Source: Palsa-504 sp963756575
Lineage (GTDB): Bacteria; Actinomycetota; Actinomycetes; Streptosporangiales; Streptosporangiaceae
Length of the DNA stretch: 64,000 nucleotides
Assembly: GCA_963756575.1 (NCBI GenBank)
Contig: CAVWOM010000008.1
Span: 744,001-808,000, forward strand
Direction: 5' to 3'
Shown here: positions 45,205-54,700 of the stretch, one piece after another
How positions within the stretch are numbered: the first letter of the stretch is position 1
Layout: each line of letters starts with the position of its first letter
The notes under the pieces: generated by a model
Databases searched by the model: none
Told to the model about the DNA's origin: nothing
What the model saw: the letters and a program-made list of their open reading frames with translations, nothing else
Program-made: the position numbers and the translations under genes

Positions 45205-48200
45205 ATGTTACTTTTCGCAGCCCGGACGGCCCGATGTATTGCCATATTTTTCGCGCTGCTTACTGGGGTCCATGCACTCCAAGCACAGCATTATCTTTTC
45301 CGGCAATTTGGCCAAGCGGAAGGGCTTAAAGACCTTTCTATACTTTGCCTTGCGCAGAGTCGCGATGGCTTCCTATGGGCTGGCACCGAAAACGGCTTGT
45401 TCCGGTTCGATGGCGAAGCATTTACGCGCTTCAGCACGGCCCAGGGGCTGCCGGGTAACTCCATTCAATCCGTCCTGGAATCAGACGACGGCACGCTTTG
45501 GGTAGGCACGTCCGCCGGAGTGATCACATTTCGCCACGGAGTTTGGCATAGCTTGGGACAAACGCCTCCGGTAGTCTATCACGCGGAAGGCATTGCCCAG
45601 GGTCCGAATCACACGGTCTACCTCGCTGCCGGAATGGAGGGCCTCCTTCAGGCAAACTGGGACGGAAGCTTTTGGAAAATTGAAACCGTAATTGACGCTC
45701 CCCGTGTCCTCGTACGAACGGTAATGTGGGATGGCGTGAATCTCTGGTTTACGGGAGGAGATTCCGTATGGCGGAGAACTGGAGGCAATCTGACCCGATA
45801 TTCCGCTTCTGAGGGGTTGCCCGCCGACGAGGATTGGGCGGGCATAAAGCGCGATTCATCGGGAGACATTTACGTACGAAGTCACAAGAGCGTTCGAGTG
45901 CTGCGAAGTGGCTCTAACCGGTTCGAACTAATTTCTGCTACACCAAATGGAAACTGGAGCGACCAACTAGCTCTCGATTCAGCCGGCAAAGTATTGATTC
46001 CAACGGACGATGGCTTTCGGAGACCGGATGGATCGCTCCTCGCCGGCTCAAAAAATGGGCTGCCGGACGATCCGGCTTGTTGCGTAATCAGCGACCGCGA
46101 GGGCCAGCTCTGGGTTGGCACGGAAAGCCAGGGGATCTTTCTCTGGGCAGGTGCGCGAGCATGGGAGGGCTATAACGAACAGGATGGATTGACCAGCCAC
46201 ATCGTCAATGCCATTCACCGCGATCAGACCGGGAGACTGTGGATCGGCACCAGGCGGTCACTGGAAGAGCTGGTTGGTTCGAAGATCCACTCATTCACTA
46301 AGGCGCGATGGACAAGCCATGTTCGCGCCATTCGGTCGACCCCCGATGGAAGCATTTGGGTCGCTACTCTCGACGGTGGACTCATTGCCGTGCATCCCGA
46401 GACGGATAAGCTCCGCGTCATGGATGTGGCGGAAGGATTTTCCGCGCAGCGAATTGTAAACCTCGACGTAATCGGAAGGCAACTCTGGGTTTACACCCGA
46501 CAAGGCGTTTTCGTTGCAGATTTTCCGCAGCCCTGGGGCGATTCATCCAGCCACACCTGGCGATTCCACCGCTGGACGGAACTGGAGGATTTTGCTCCCG
46601 AAACGAGAGAGCACTCAGTTTATCGTGTGCTGCAAGATAAACAGGGAAGGCTTTGGGCTGCAACACTTGCCGGCTTGTTCATTCGCGACCACGGAAAATG
46701 GCAGCGTTTCGGAACCCATGATCGCCTCCTTGAGGACGCCGTCGCGTTCATGACGGAGGATGGTCAGGATCGCATCTGGATTGGCTACAGCGACGACATC
46801 GGCATTTCACGGTTGGCATACGAAGGCGGCCACCTCTCGGTTGAGCACTTCACGCAGAACAACTATTTGACGAGTAATGTTATCAATTTTCTTGAGCACG
46901 ACGCGCGAGGTTGGATCTGGGTTGGAACCGATTCCGGAGTGGACGTTTGGCGCCCGGGGGGGTGGCACCACTATGATACTGCTGACGGGCTCATCGGATC
47001 GGACACCAGCTTCAACGGGTTTTTTGCCGATGATGATGGAACCGTTTGGATCGGGACTACGCAAGGACTGGCGCACTTCGACGCATCGAAGGAGAGCGTT
47101 CGCTCCCATATTCCTCCGGTGGCCCTGACTGATGTGGAGGTGAACGGGCAACGAGTCGAGGCTAAACGTTTGGCTGCTCCGCTTCCGCCCCGCGCCACCG
47201 TGAAGCTTCTCTTTTCCGTTCTGTCGTATCGCGAGCGGCAGCACGCACGCTTCCGGTACCGGCTGCTTGGCCTCGACGCTGAGTGGATTGATGGCCCGAA
47301 TGGCGATGCGGTTTTCCCCAACCTTGGCTACGGCTCTTACGAGTTTCAGGTGAAGGCTTATCATCCTGTCCGCGGGTGGATGACCCAACCGGCGACCGTT
47401 TCATTTGAAATAGCTCCCTTCTGGTGGCAAACGCCGTGGGCCATTGGGGGCGCAATCTTCGGACTCTTGCTCGTTATGGTGGGAGTTTGGCGGTGGCGTG
47501 TTCGCGCTCTTGTATTGCAAAAGAACGCATTAACTCGCGCTGTTGAGCAGCGAACTGGGGAAATCCGGAGCGAGAAGGCTATTGTGGAGCAGCAGAAGAA
47601 ACAGATTGAAGATCTGCTCACCGAGTCCGAGCGCATCAACAAGCTGAAAGATGAGTTTCTCGCTAACGTCAGCCACGAAATACGCACACCCTTACACGGT
47701 GTCCTGGGCATGACAGCGCTGACGCTTACAACCCCACTCTCGGAGGAACAGCGGGAGTATGTTGACCTTGCTGAGCAATCGGCCCGCTCCCTGCTTCGTT
47801 TATTGAACGATATCCTCGATTTTTCGAAGATTCAGGCTGGCAAATTGTTGCTTCACAAGACTCCGTTTTCCTTGCGCGATTGCGTGGGACGCGCCACTGG
47901 AGCGCTCGGAATCGTGGCTCGCCGGAAAGGCTTGGAGTTTAAGGTGCTCTTGGCCGACGACTTGCCGGAGACCGTTATCGGCGATCCCGACCGGCTGCAT
48001 CAGATTGTGAGCAATCTGGCTAATAACGCGATTAAGTTTACCGATGAAGGCCGCATCCACGTGCTAGTTTTCCGAGACACTCTGTCCGGAGACCCTGATC
48101 GTATCCACTTCAGCGTCCGAGATACGGGGCCGGGAATACCACCCGAAAAATGGTCACTCATTTTTGAGCCATTCCGCCAGGCGGACGGCTCCACTACCCG

Positions 48201-48426
48201 AAGGTTCGGCGGCACAGGCCTGGGACTCTCGATATGCAGCCGCCTAGTGGAGCAGATGGGCGGACAGATCACGCTTCACAGCGAGGAGTTTGTGGGCAGC
48301 ACCTTCAGCTTTTCTATTCCGCTTCCAGAGGTCCCTCAACATGTTTCGCCGCGCCGAAATGCCCCTGAACGAGAAGAGCAGAACGGCGACGTAAGCCTCA
48401 GAGAAGCTGCCGATCGGGCAAACTAA
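45205..48426 (+). CDS. Two-component-propeller sensor histidine kinase
   Basis: 1073 residues. Signal sequence (IAIFFALLTGVHALQAQ), then two seven-bladed propellers made of Reg_prop repeats such as DGFLWAGTENGLFRFDGEAF and DDGTLWVGTSAGVITF (to about residue 640), a Y_Y_Y domain (KLLFSVLSYRERQHARFRYR), a transmembrane helix (IGGAIFGLLLVMVGVWRW), a coiled coil, HisKA (FLANVSHEIRTPLHGVLGM) and HATPase_c (NLANNAIKFTDEG, DTGPGIPPEK, GGTGLGLSIC). Unlike the Bacteroidetes hybrid systems it has no receiver or AraC domain, so it must signal to an unlinked regulator. These periplasmic propellers usually sense glycans; two sugar kinases follow. Confidence 0.92.
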   Translation: MLLFAARTARCIAIFFALLTGVHALQAQHYLFRQFGQAEGLKDLSILCLAQSRDGFLWAGTENGLFRFDGEAFTRFSTAQGLPGNSIQSVLESDDGTLWVGTSAGVITFRHGVWHSLGQTPPVVYHAEGIAQGPNHTVYLAAGMEGLLQANWDGSFWKIETVIDAPRVLVRTVMWDGVNLWFTGGDSVWRRTGGNLTRYSASEGLPADEDWAGIKRDSSGDIYVRSHKSVRVLRSGSNRFELISATPNGNWSDQLALDSAGKVLIPTDDGFRRPDGSLLAGSKNGLPDDPACCVISDREGQLWVGTESQGIFLWAGARAWEGYNEQDGLTSHIVNAIHRDQTGRLWIGTRRSLEELVGSKIHSFTKARWTSHVRAIRSTPDGSIWVATLDGGLIAVHPETDKLRVMDVAEGFSAQRIVNLDVIGRQLWVYTRQGVFVADFPQPWGDSSSHTWRFHRWTELEDFAPETREHSVYRVLQDKQGRLWAATLAGLFIRDHGKWQRFGTHDRLLEDAVAFMTEDGQDRIWIGYSDDIGISRLAYEGGHLSVEHFTQNNYLTSNVINFLEHDARGWIWVGTDSGVDVWRPGGWHHYDTADGLIGSDTSFNGFFADDDGTVWIGTTQGLAHFDASKESVRSHIPPVALTDVEVNGQRVEAKRLAAPLPPRATVKLLFSVLSYRERQHARFRYRLLGLDAEWIDGPNGDAVFPNLGYGSYEFQVKAYHPVRGWMTQPATVSFEIAPFWWQTPWAIGGAIFGLLLVMVGVWRWRVRALVLQKNALTRAVEQRTGEIRSEKAIVEQQKKQIEDLLTESERINKLKDEFLANVSHEIRTPLHGVLGMTALTLTTPLSEEQREYVDLAEQSARSLLRLLNDILDFSKIQAGKLLLHKTPFSLRDCVGRATGALGIVARRKGLEFKVLLADDLPETVIGDPDRLHQIVSNLANNAIKFTDEGRIHVLVFRDTLSGDPDRIHFSVRDTGPGIPPEKWSLIFEPFRQADGSTTRRFGGTGLGLSICSRLVEQMGGQITLHSEEFVGSTFSFSIPLPEVPQHVSPRRNAPEREEQNGDVSLREAADRAN

Positions 48427-48501
48427 GGAACAAAAAGCTCGACCCGGTTCTGTTCGTTCGGGTACCAGCTATACTGCCGCAATCTGGTATCATTCGACCG
48501 C

Positions 48502-49443
48502 ATGCAAGACTACTCGATCGGCGTCGATCTAGGTGGAACCAACCTCCGGGCTGCGGCCGTAGATAGCTTCGGGAAGATGCTCGATAAAGTTTCTGGTTCA
48601 ACCCAATATGCGGCGGGCCGGGATGCGATTATCGGCGATATCGTGACCGCGATTCAGGCCGTTCGCCGGAAGGTAGGACCGACCGGGCTTAGAGGCGTTG
48701 GAATTGGCATACCTGGATTTATCAAGATTGATACGGGCGTCGTGATGGGTTCTGCCAATCTGCCCGGATTTGAGGGTTTCCCAGTTCGCGACGAGATTCA
48801 AAAACGGCTCGGCACGAAAATCATTCTCGAGAACGATGCGAACGCAGCGGCTCTCGGCGAGAAGTGGATGGGGGCCGGTCGGGACGTAGATGAAATGATT
48901 TTGATTACGCTCGGCACGGGGATCGGGGGAGGCATCATTATCGGCGGCAGGGTTCTTCACGGCGAATTGGGAATGGCTGGTGAGCTGGGGCATATGACCG
49001 TTATTCCAGAGGGCAACCCCTGTGGATGCGGGAATAGCGGGTGCCTGGAGAAGCATGCGTCGGCAACCGCGATCGTAGCCATGGCTCGCATGTTGCAGCT
49101 TGGGGAAGACATCACGTCAGAGGATGTGTACAAGCTTGCCGCGGGCGGGAATATACGAGCGATGCAATGCTTTACGACGATGGGACGCGCGCTTGGAATC
49201 GCCTTAGCAAACCTAATGAATATCTTTAATTTTCCGCTGTATCTGCTGAGTGGCGGCGTATTGGCAGCATGGGACCTGTTCACGCCAACGATGATCGAAG
49301 AAATTAAGCGCCGGTCGTTCACGTTCACTAAAACCAACCCGCGAATCGAGAAGGCCATCTTGGGCAACGAAGCGGGGCTTTACGGCGCGGCGTACCTTCC
49401 GTTTCAGCACGGAATCACCACCGTGGAAGCAGTGGGGCACTGA
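48502..49443 (+). CDS. ROK-family sugar kinase (glucokinase type)
   Basis: 313 residues. ATP site YSIGVDLGGTNLRAAAVD, sugar site ILENDANAAALGEKWMGAG with the catalytic Asp, TLGTGIGGGIIIGGRVLHGE, and the zinc motif GNPCGCGNSGCLEKHAS with the CxCGxxGCxE form. There is no N-terminal helix-turn-helix, so it is an enzyme and not a ROK repressor. The likely substrate is glucose; N-acetyl hexosamines are possible. The next kinase gene begins 15 bases later. Confidence 0.92.
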   Translation: MQDYSIGVDLGGTNLRAAAVDSFGKMLDKVSGSTQYAAGRDAIIGDIVTAIQAVRRKVGPTGLRGVGIGIPGFIKIDTGVVMGSANLPGFEGFPVRDEIQKRLGTKIILENDANAAALGEKWMGAGRDVDEMILITLGTGIGGGIIIGGRVLHGELGMAGELGHMTVIPEGNPCGCGNSGCLEKHASATAIVAMARMLQLGEDITSEDVYKLAAGGNIRAMQCFTTMGRALGIALANLMNIFNFPLYLLSGGVLAAWDLFTPTMIEEIKRRSFTFTKTNPRIEKAILGNEAGLYGAAYLPFQHGITTVEAVGH

Positions 49444-49458
49444 GGCCGATCAAGCGAA

Positions 49459-50958
49459 ATGTATTGGCTTGGTCTTGACATTGGAACCGGCGGATCGAGA
49501 GCGCTGCTGGTAGATGCCTCGGGAGTAGTCCGCTACTCATATACTGCGCCGCATGAGGCGATGACGATGGAGCGCCCCCTCTGGGCCCAGCAGGATTCTC
49601 GTGATTGGTGGCGCGCCTCTCAGGAAGCCATCCACGGTGTTCTAAAAGCTGCCAACACGAGCGGCGACTCGGTCCAGGGGATCGGTCTCTCGGGACAAAT
49701 GCATGGCGTCGTCGTCCTCGATGGCCACAATGAAGTGATCCGGCCTGCGCTGATCTGGTGCGATCAACGCAGCCAGAAGCAGGTCGACGCCATTGAGTCC
49801 GCCATCGGGAAACCCAAAATCCTGGAACTGACCGCGAATCCCGTTCTAACTGGCTTCAGCCTGCCTAAGCTGCTTTGGATTCGCGATGAGGAACCGGATG
49901 ATTTTCAGCGCATCCGCCACTTTCTTCTGCCGAAGGACTACATTCGCTTCAAGCTTACCGGCGAGTTTGCAACCGAAGTATCGGATGCCAGTGGAACGTC
50001 GCTCTTCGACGTGGCGCACCGCAGATGGTCGACTGGTATGGCAGATGCACTCGGCGTCGATTTGTCGATTCTGCCTAAGGTGTTCGAGTCGAGCGAGATA
50101 ACAGGAACGGTAAACGCAGATGCTGCAGCGAGCACCGGACTAAAGATCGGGACGCCGGTGGTCGGGGGCGGCGGCGATCAGGCCGCAAGCGCCATAGGCA
50201 ACGGAGTGGTGGAAAGCGGCGCCACATCCTGCACGGTCGGAACGTCGGGAGTGGTTTTTGCATATCTCAAAGAGCCCGCTTATGACACACTCGGCCGAGT
50301 GCATACCTTCTGCCATGCAATTCCAAACACCTGGCACGTTATGGGGGTAACGCAAGGCGCCGGCCTAAGCCTGCAATGGTTCCGCAACCGGCTGGCGAGC
50401 GGCATGGACTACGACGACCTCACTGCCGACGCCACGCTGTCGCCGCCTGGCGCGCATGGTTTATTTTGGCTGCCCTATCTGATGGGTGAGCGCACTCCTC
50501 ATCTTGATGCGTGGGCGCGTGGTGGGTGGATCGGCCTGACCGCCAAACATCAGCGCTCGGATATGATCCGGGCCATTTTGGAAGGGGTTTCGTATAGCCT
50601 TCGCGATTGCCTGGAGATCATTAAGCAATTGGGCGCGCCTGTTAAGGCAGTAAGACTGTCAGGCGGCGGCGCCAGGAGCCCTTTTTGGCACCAATTGTTC
50701 GCGGATATTTTCGGCGTTCGTGTTGCCACGCTACAAACGCAAGAGGGCTCCGCGTACGGTGCGGCCTTGCTGGCGATGGTGGGCACTGCTCACTTCTCTT
50801 CCGTCGAAGATGCCTGCCGGAGTGTGATCAAAGAAGTAGAGGCCAGAGGGCCTGACAAAGCGGCTTCGGCCTTCTACAACCGTGCTTATGGTGTTTATGG
50901 ATCGCTGTATCCCGCGCTGAAGCAGGCCTATCGTGACATCGGCCGGCTCGATGTCTGA
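49459..50958 (+). CDS. xylB: Xylulokinase (FGGY family)
   Basis: 499 residues. YWLGLDIGTGGSRALLVDAS (ATP site), GIGLSGQMHGVVVLDGHNEV (XylB-specific block), LIWCDQRSQKQV, VSDASGTSLFDVAHRRWS, VGGGGDQAASAIGNGV and VRLSGGGARSPFWHQLFADI. GLSGQMHG favours xylulose over glycerol or gluconate. No xylose isomerase is in the window. Its last 8 bases overlap the start of priA. Confidence 0.92.
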   Translation: MYWLGLDIGTGGSRALLVDASGVVRYSYTAPHEAMTMERPLWAQQDSRDWWRASQEAIHGVLKAANTSGDSVQGIGLSGQMHGVVVLDGHNEVIRPALIWCDQRSQKQVDAIESAIGKPKILELTANPVLTGFSLPKLLWIRDEEPDDFQRIRHFLLPKDYIRFKLTGEFATEVSDASGTSLFDVAHRRWSTGMADALGVDLSILPKVFESSEITGTVNADAAASTGLKIGTPVVGGGGDQAASAIGNGVVESGATSCTVGTSGVVFAYLKEPAYDTLGRVHTFCHAIPNTWHVMGVTQGAGLSLQWFRNRLASGMDYDDLTADATLSPPGAHGLFWLPYLMGERTPHLDAWARGGWIGLTAKHQRSDMIRAILEGVSYSLRDCLEIIKQLGAPVKAVRLSGGGARSPFWHQLFADIFGVRVATLQTQEGSAYGAALLAMVGTAHFSSVEDACRSVIKEVEARGPDKAASAFYNRAYGVYGSLYPALKQAYRDIGRLDV

Positions 50959-53371
50959 ACTGGCACATCAATTTTGCGATGTGGCTCTGCCGGTCCCGCT
51001 CGATCAGTCGTTCACATATGAACTTCCGCACGATGTGAGGCGTTTTGCACGCCGTGGGTCAAGAGTTCTGGTGCCATTCGGTCCCCGTAACCTGATTGGC
51101 GTCATTCTTCATACACACAACAGCGCGCCCGAGCAGGTCTCACGTCCCGTATCGAACCTGATCGATCAGGAGCCGGTGCTCGACGACGATCTTCTGAAGC
51201 TCGGTAAGTGGATCGCCGATTACTACAGCGCTCCGTTGGGCGAAGTGCTGCGCGGAATGCTACCGCTCGGAGGCGAGCTGCGGCGCAAGAAGATGTACTC
51301 GCTTACTGATGCCGGTGAGAATGCTGCCCGGCAGCTGTTCGTTACGGAGTCTTCGGATGCGGCAACTGAAATCTTGCGCATTTTGGCCGAACAGCCACGC
51401 AGCGCTCAATATCTTTCGGGTAAGGTGAGCGGTTTTCGCGAGGGATTGCAACGGCTGCTGAAGCGCGGCTGGGTTCAGCTCTCTGAACAGCATGCGGAGC
51501 GGGATGCCTCACGGCTGGCGGCTGAGAAATTGCAAATTGAATTTGTGCAACGGCCAATCGAGGGTTTGAAACTTCGGAAACCGGAACGGGAACTGCTGGC
51601 CTTTCTGGAGTTGCACCCTGGCTGGCACAATCTTGCCGAGCTAATCGAGACTATCCGGCACGCCAGCACCGCGGGCCGGGCCCTTGCGCGACACGGCCTC
51701 GCGCGCTTGGAAGCTGAAAAGCCGCGGATGGCGGGCTACGGAGGCGTCGCACCCGCGCTGAACCCTGATCAGCAACATGCGGTGGATGCCGCCGGCCAGT
51801 CACTCCGGAAAGGGCAATTCGCAGTGTTTCTCGTCGAAGGAGTCACTGGCTCGGGTAAGACTGAAGTTTACATGCGTTGTATCGAAGAGGCCCTTACCCT
51901 CGGTAAAAACGCCCTGCTACTCGTCCCCGAAATCGCCCTGACCCCCGCCGTCGCTGGGCAGTTCTTTCATCGATTCGGCGATCAGGTAGCCATCCTGCAC
52001 TCCGCGTTTAATGAAACCGAACGGGCCCTTCAATGGCGGCGCATTCAGCAGGGAGAAGCGCGAGTGGTTGTGGGAACGCGCTCTGGCGTGTTTGCACCCG
52101 TGCAACATCTTGGCCTCGTCATTGTTGATGAGGAGCACGATGGGAGTTACAAGCAGCAGGAAACGCCGCGATATCACGGCCGCGACGTCGCGCTCGTGCG
52201 AGCAAAAGAGCGCAAAGCTATTGTCATCTTAGGCTCGGCTACTCCCAGCATTGAGAGCCGCTTTAATGCCGAAAAGGGCAAATATGTTCGGCTCGAGATG
52301 CCGGAACGCATCGGCGGCAGGCCGATGCCTTCGGTCGAAGTCGTCGATATGCGAGTGGAATTTCTCGAGACCAGGCAACAGGCGATCTTCTCTCGCCGCT
52401 TGCATGAGGCCATTGGCGAGAAGCTCGCGCGGCAGGAGCAAGCGATGCTGCTCATGAACCGCCGTGGGTTCTCGAGCTTCATGGTATGCCGGGCTTGCGG
52501 CGAGAGGTTGAATTGCGTAAACTGCGCCGTCAGCCTAACCTACCACCGGCAGGACCGCCGCATGCTGTGCCACTACTGCGGATACGCCGAGCCTGTCCCG
52601 AAAAAATGCCCTCGATGCGACAGCGATCATATTCAATTTTTGGGATCAGGTTCGGAGCGCGTTGAAGACGAGCTGCATCTCTCTTTCCCAACGGCTCGCA
52701 TCGCGCGGCTTGATCGCGACAGCGTGTCTGCCAAGGGCTCATTCGAGCATCTGCTCGAAAGCTTTCGCGCGGGAGAGATCGATATTCTCGTTGGAACGCA
52801 AATGATCGCAAAGGGTCACGATATTGCAAATGTGACGCTGGTTGGGATCGTGCTTGCCGATATTGGGCTCTCAATGCCTGACTTTCGCGCGGCCGAACGT
52901 TGCTTCCAATTGATGACCCAAGCTGCCGGACGCGCTGGTCGTGGTGGCTCGCCGGGCCAGGTTATCATTCAGACTCTTAATCCCGAACATTACGCGGTGA
53001 CGTACGCAACGCAGCACGATTATGAAGGGTTCTATCGCAAAGAAATCGAATTCCGGAAATGGCTGCGCTACCCACCTTATGCGGCGATGACGAATATCGT
53101 GCTCCGGTCGGAAAAACAAGAGGAGGCGCTTCGGTTCAGCACTGAGTTCGAACGACTGCTGAAGCCGGCGCCGGAGGGCGTGAAGGTTTTAGGGCCGGCG
53201 GAAGCCCCGGTCGCGCGGCTGAAGGCGGAGTATCGTTATCAACTCTTGCTCAAGGCTTCCCGGCGCACGGTTCTCCGCGACATAGTGCGGCAATTGAGAA
53301 CCCACGCCGCAATGCATGCCTGGCCGGCGACGGCTGTCGTGATCGACATGGATCCGCTGAGCTTGATGTGA
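50951..53371 (+). CDS. priA: Primosomal helicase PriA
   Basis: 806 residues from ATG 50951, which begins inside the last codons of the xylulokinase gene. N-terminal 3'-DNA-end-binding domain (DVALPVPLDQSFTYELP), Walker A GVTGSGKTEVYM, Walker B VDEEHDGSYKQ, LGSATPSIESRF (motif III), a zinc-binding insert with eight Cys (CRACGERLNCVNCAVSL and CHYCGYAEPVPKKCPRCDS) and GTQMIAKGHDI. It restarts stalled replication forks. All conserved helicase motifs are present. Confidence 0.96.
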   Translation: MSELAHQFCDVALPVPLDQSFTYELPHDVRRFARRGSRVLVPFGPRNLIGVILHTHNSAPEQVSRPVSNLIDQEPVLDDDLLKLGKWIADYYSAPLGEVLRGMLPLGGELRRKKMYSLTDAGENAARQLFVTESSDAATEILRILAEQPRSAQYLSGKVSGFREGLQRLLKRGWVQLSEQHAERDASRLAAEKLQIEFVQRPIEGLKLRKPERELLAFLELHPGWHNLAELIETIRHASTAGRALARHGLARLEAEKPRMAGYGGVAPALNPDQQHAVDAAGQSLRKGQFAVFLVEGVTGSGKTEVYMRCIEEALTLGKNALLLVPEIALTPAVAGQFFHRFGDQVAILHSAFNETERALQWRRIQQGEARVVVGTRSGVFAPVQHLGLVIVDEEHDGSYKQQETPRYHGRDVALVRAKERKAIVILGSATPSIESRFNAEKGKYVRLEMPERIGGRPMPSVEVVDMRVEFLETRQQAIFSRRLHEAIGEKLARQEQAMLLMNRRGFSSFMVCRACGERLNCVNCAVSLTYHRQDRRMLCHYCGYAEPVPKKCPRCDSDHIQFLGSGSERVEDELHLSFPTARIARLDRDSVSAKGSFEHLLESFRAGEIDILVGTQMIAKGHDIANVTLVGIVLADIGLSMPDFRAAERCFQLMTQAAGRAGRGGSPGQVIIQTLNPEHYAVTYATQHDYEGFYRKEIEFRKWLRYPPYAAMTNIVLRSEKQEEALRFSTEFERLLKPAPEGVKVLGPAEAPVARLKAEYRYQLLLKASRRTVLRDIVRQLRTHAAMHAWPATAVVIDMDPLSLM

Positions 53372-53472
53372 AATGATACAGGCGATGCGCGCGCCCGGCG
53401 GAGCGTTTATCCCCGTTTAATGGACGGCCCGCCGTATTTTCATTCCCATTAGCATAAAATCTACTTTTCATC

Positions 53473-54693
53473 ATGTCCTCAGAGAATTTATCTACACATA
53501 GCCCTAGCCGGCGGCGTTTTATCGGAACCGCGATCGCAGGAGCCACGGCGGCGTCCTACGGGCGGATTCTGGGTGCCAACGACCGAATTCGCGTAGGCGC
53601 AATCGGAACGGGCCAAAGATGTCAATACCTGCTGAGTGTACTGAACAAGCTTGGAGGAAACGAAATTGTAGCGATCTGCGACGTTTACGAACCACATTGC
53701 CAGCTCGCCAAGTCGAAGTATGGCCCCAGCGCCGACGTGTACGGACATTATCAGCAGATTCTCGACCGTAAAGACATCGATGCAGTAGTGATTGGAACCC
53801 CCGATCACTGGCATGTTCCCATCACCGTGGCGGCGGTCGGGGCGGGAAAGGATGTCTATTGCGAAAAGCCTGTCACACACAGGGTTGAAGAAGGCGCAAC
53901 GCTCATTGCCGCAGTCAAAGAATCGAAGCGCGTCGTCCAGACTGGCACACAACAGCGTAGCTGGAAACACTACATACAGGCGCGCGAAATCATCGCCTCC
54001 GGCCGTCTCGGGCAGATCACATTCATACGCACGTATTGGTATCAGAATCACGTAAAAAATCAACAGTCCGGGCCCGAAATTGACCAAAGCAAGCTCGATT
54101 GGAAAGAGTTTCTGGGGCCTGTAGCATTCCGCCCCTTCGATCAGGATCAGTACGCCCACTGGCGCTGGTATTGGGACTTTGGCGGCGGGGCTATGACCGA
54201 TCTCTTCGTTCACTGGGTCGACGTTGCGCAATGGTACATCGGTCAGGACATGCCAACCCGCGCCACGGCAACGGGACAAATCGCGCTTTTGAAACAGAGG
54301 CAGACTCCAGACACGATGAGCGCGGCGCTTTCTTATCCCGGAGTCATCGTCGAATTTGACAGCGCATTACTCGGCTACATCGAGGGCGGCGGCCTGATGT
54401 TCCGGGGCACAAACGCGGCCATGCGTTTGCACCGCCGCGGATTCTGGCTGTATGACGAAATCCCGACCTATAGTGAAAACTATGAGCCGAAGGACGTCGC
54501 GATGCAGGTGAAATCAGAACACGACGGCGCAATCGATCACGTGCAAAATTTCCTCGATTGCATGCATTCCCGCAAGGACCCCAATGCTTCGGTGGAAATT
54601 GGTGTAGCGGCAGCGCGCGCGGGTCACATTGCGAACATGGCGCTGCGCGGAAACGGCGTCTGGAACCCCTCTGCTACTAATCTCGCGTCCTAG
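53473..54693 (+). CDS. Tat-exported Gfo/Idh/MocA family oxidoreductase
   Basis: 406 residues. A twin-arginine signal (SPSRRRFIGTAIAGATAASY) sends the folded protein out. Nucleotide-binding fold: RIRVGAIGTGQRCQYLL, VAICDVYEPHC, AVVIGTPDHWHVPITVAAVG and KDVYCEKPVTHRVEEG, with the EKP motif. The C-terminal sheet domain includes the conserved HWRWYWDFGGGAMTDLFVHW. Family members with Tat signals in Acidobacteria and Planctomycetes act on sugars or glycosides. Convergent with the PQQ dehydrogenase gene, stops 7 bases apart. Confidence 0.92.
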   Translation: MSSENLSTHSPSRRRFIGTAIAGATAASYGRILGANDRIRVGAIGTGQRCQYLLSVLNKLGGNEIVAICDVYEPHCQLAKSKYGPSADVYGHYQQILDRKDIDAVVIGTPDHWHVPITVAAVGAGKDVYCEKPVTHRVEEGATLIAAVKESKRVVQTGTQQRSWKHYIQAREIIASGRLGQITFIRTYWYQNHVKNQQSGPEIDQSKLDWKEFLGPVAFRPFDQDQYAHWRWYWDFGGGAMTDLFVHWVDVAQWYIGQDMPTRATATGQIALLKQRQTPDTMSAALSYPGVIVEFDSALLGYIEGGGLMFRGTNAAMRLHRRGFWLYDEIPTYSENYEPKDVAMQVKSEHDGAIDHVQNFLDCMHSRKDPNASVEIGVAAARAGHIANMALRGNGVWNPSATNLAS

Positions 54694-54700
54694 AAAGAGA

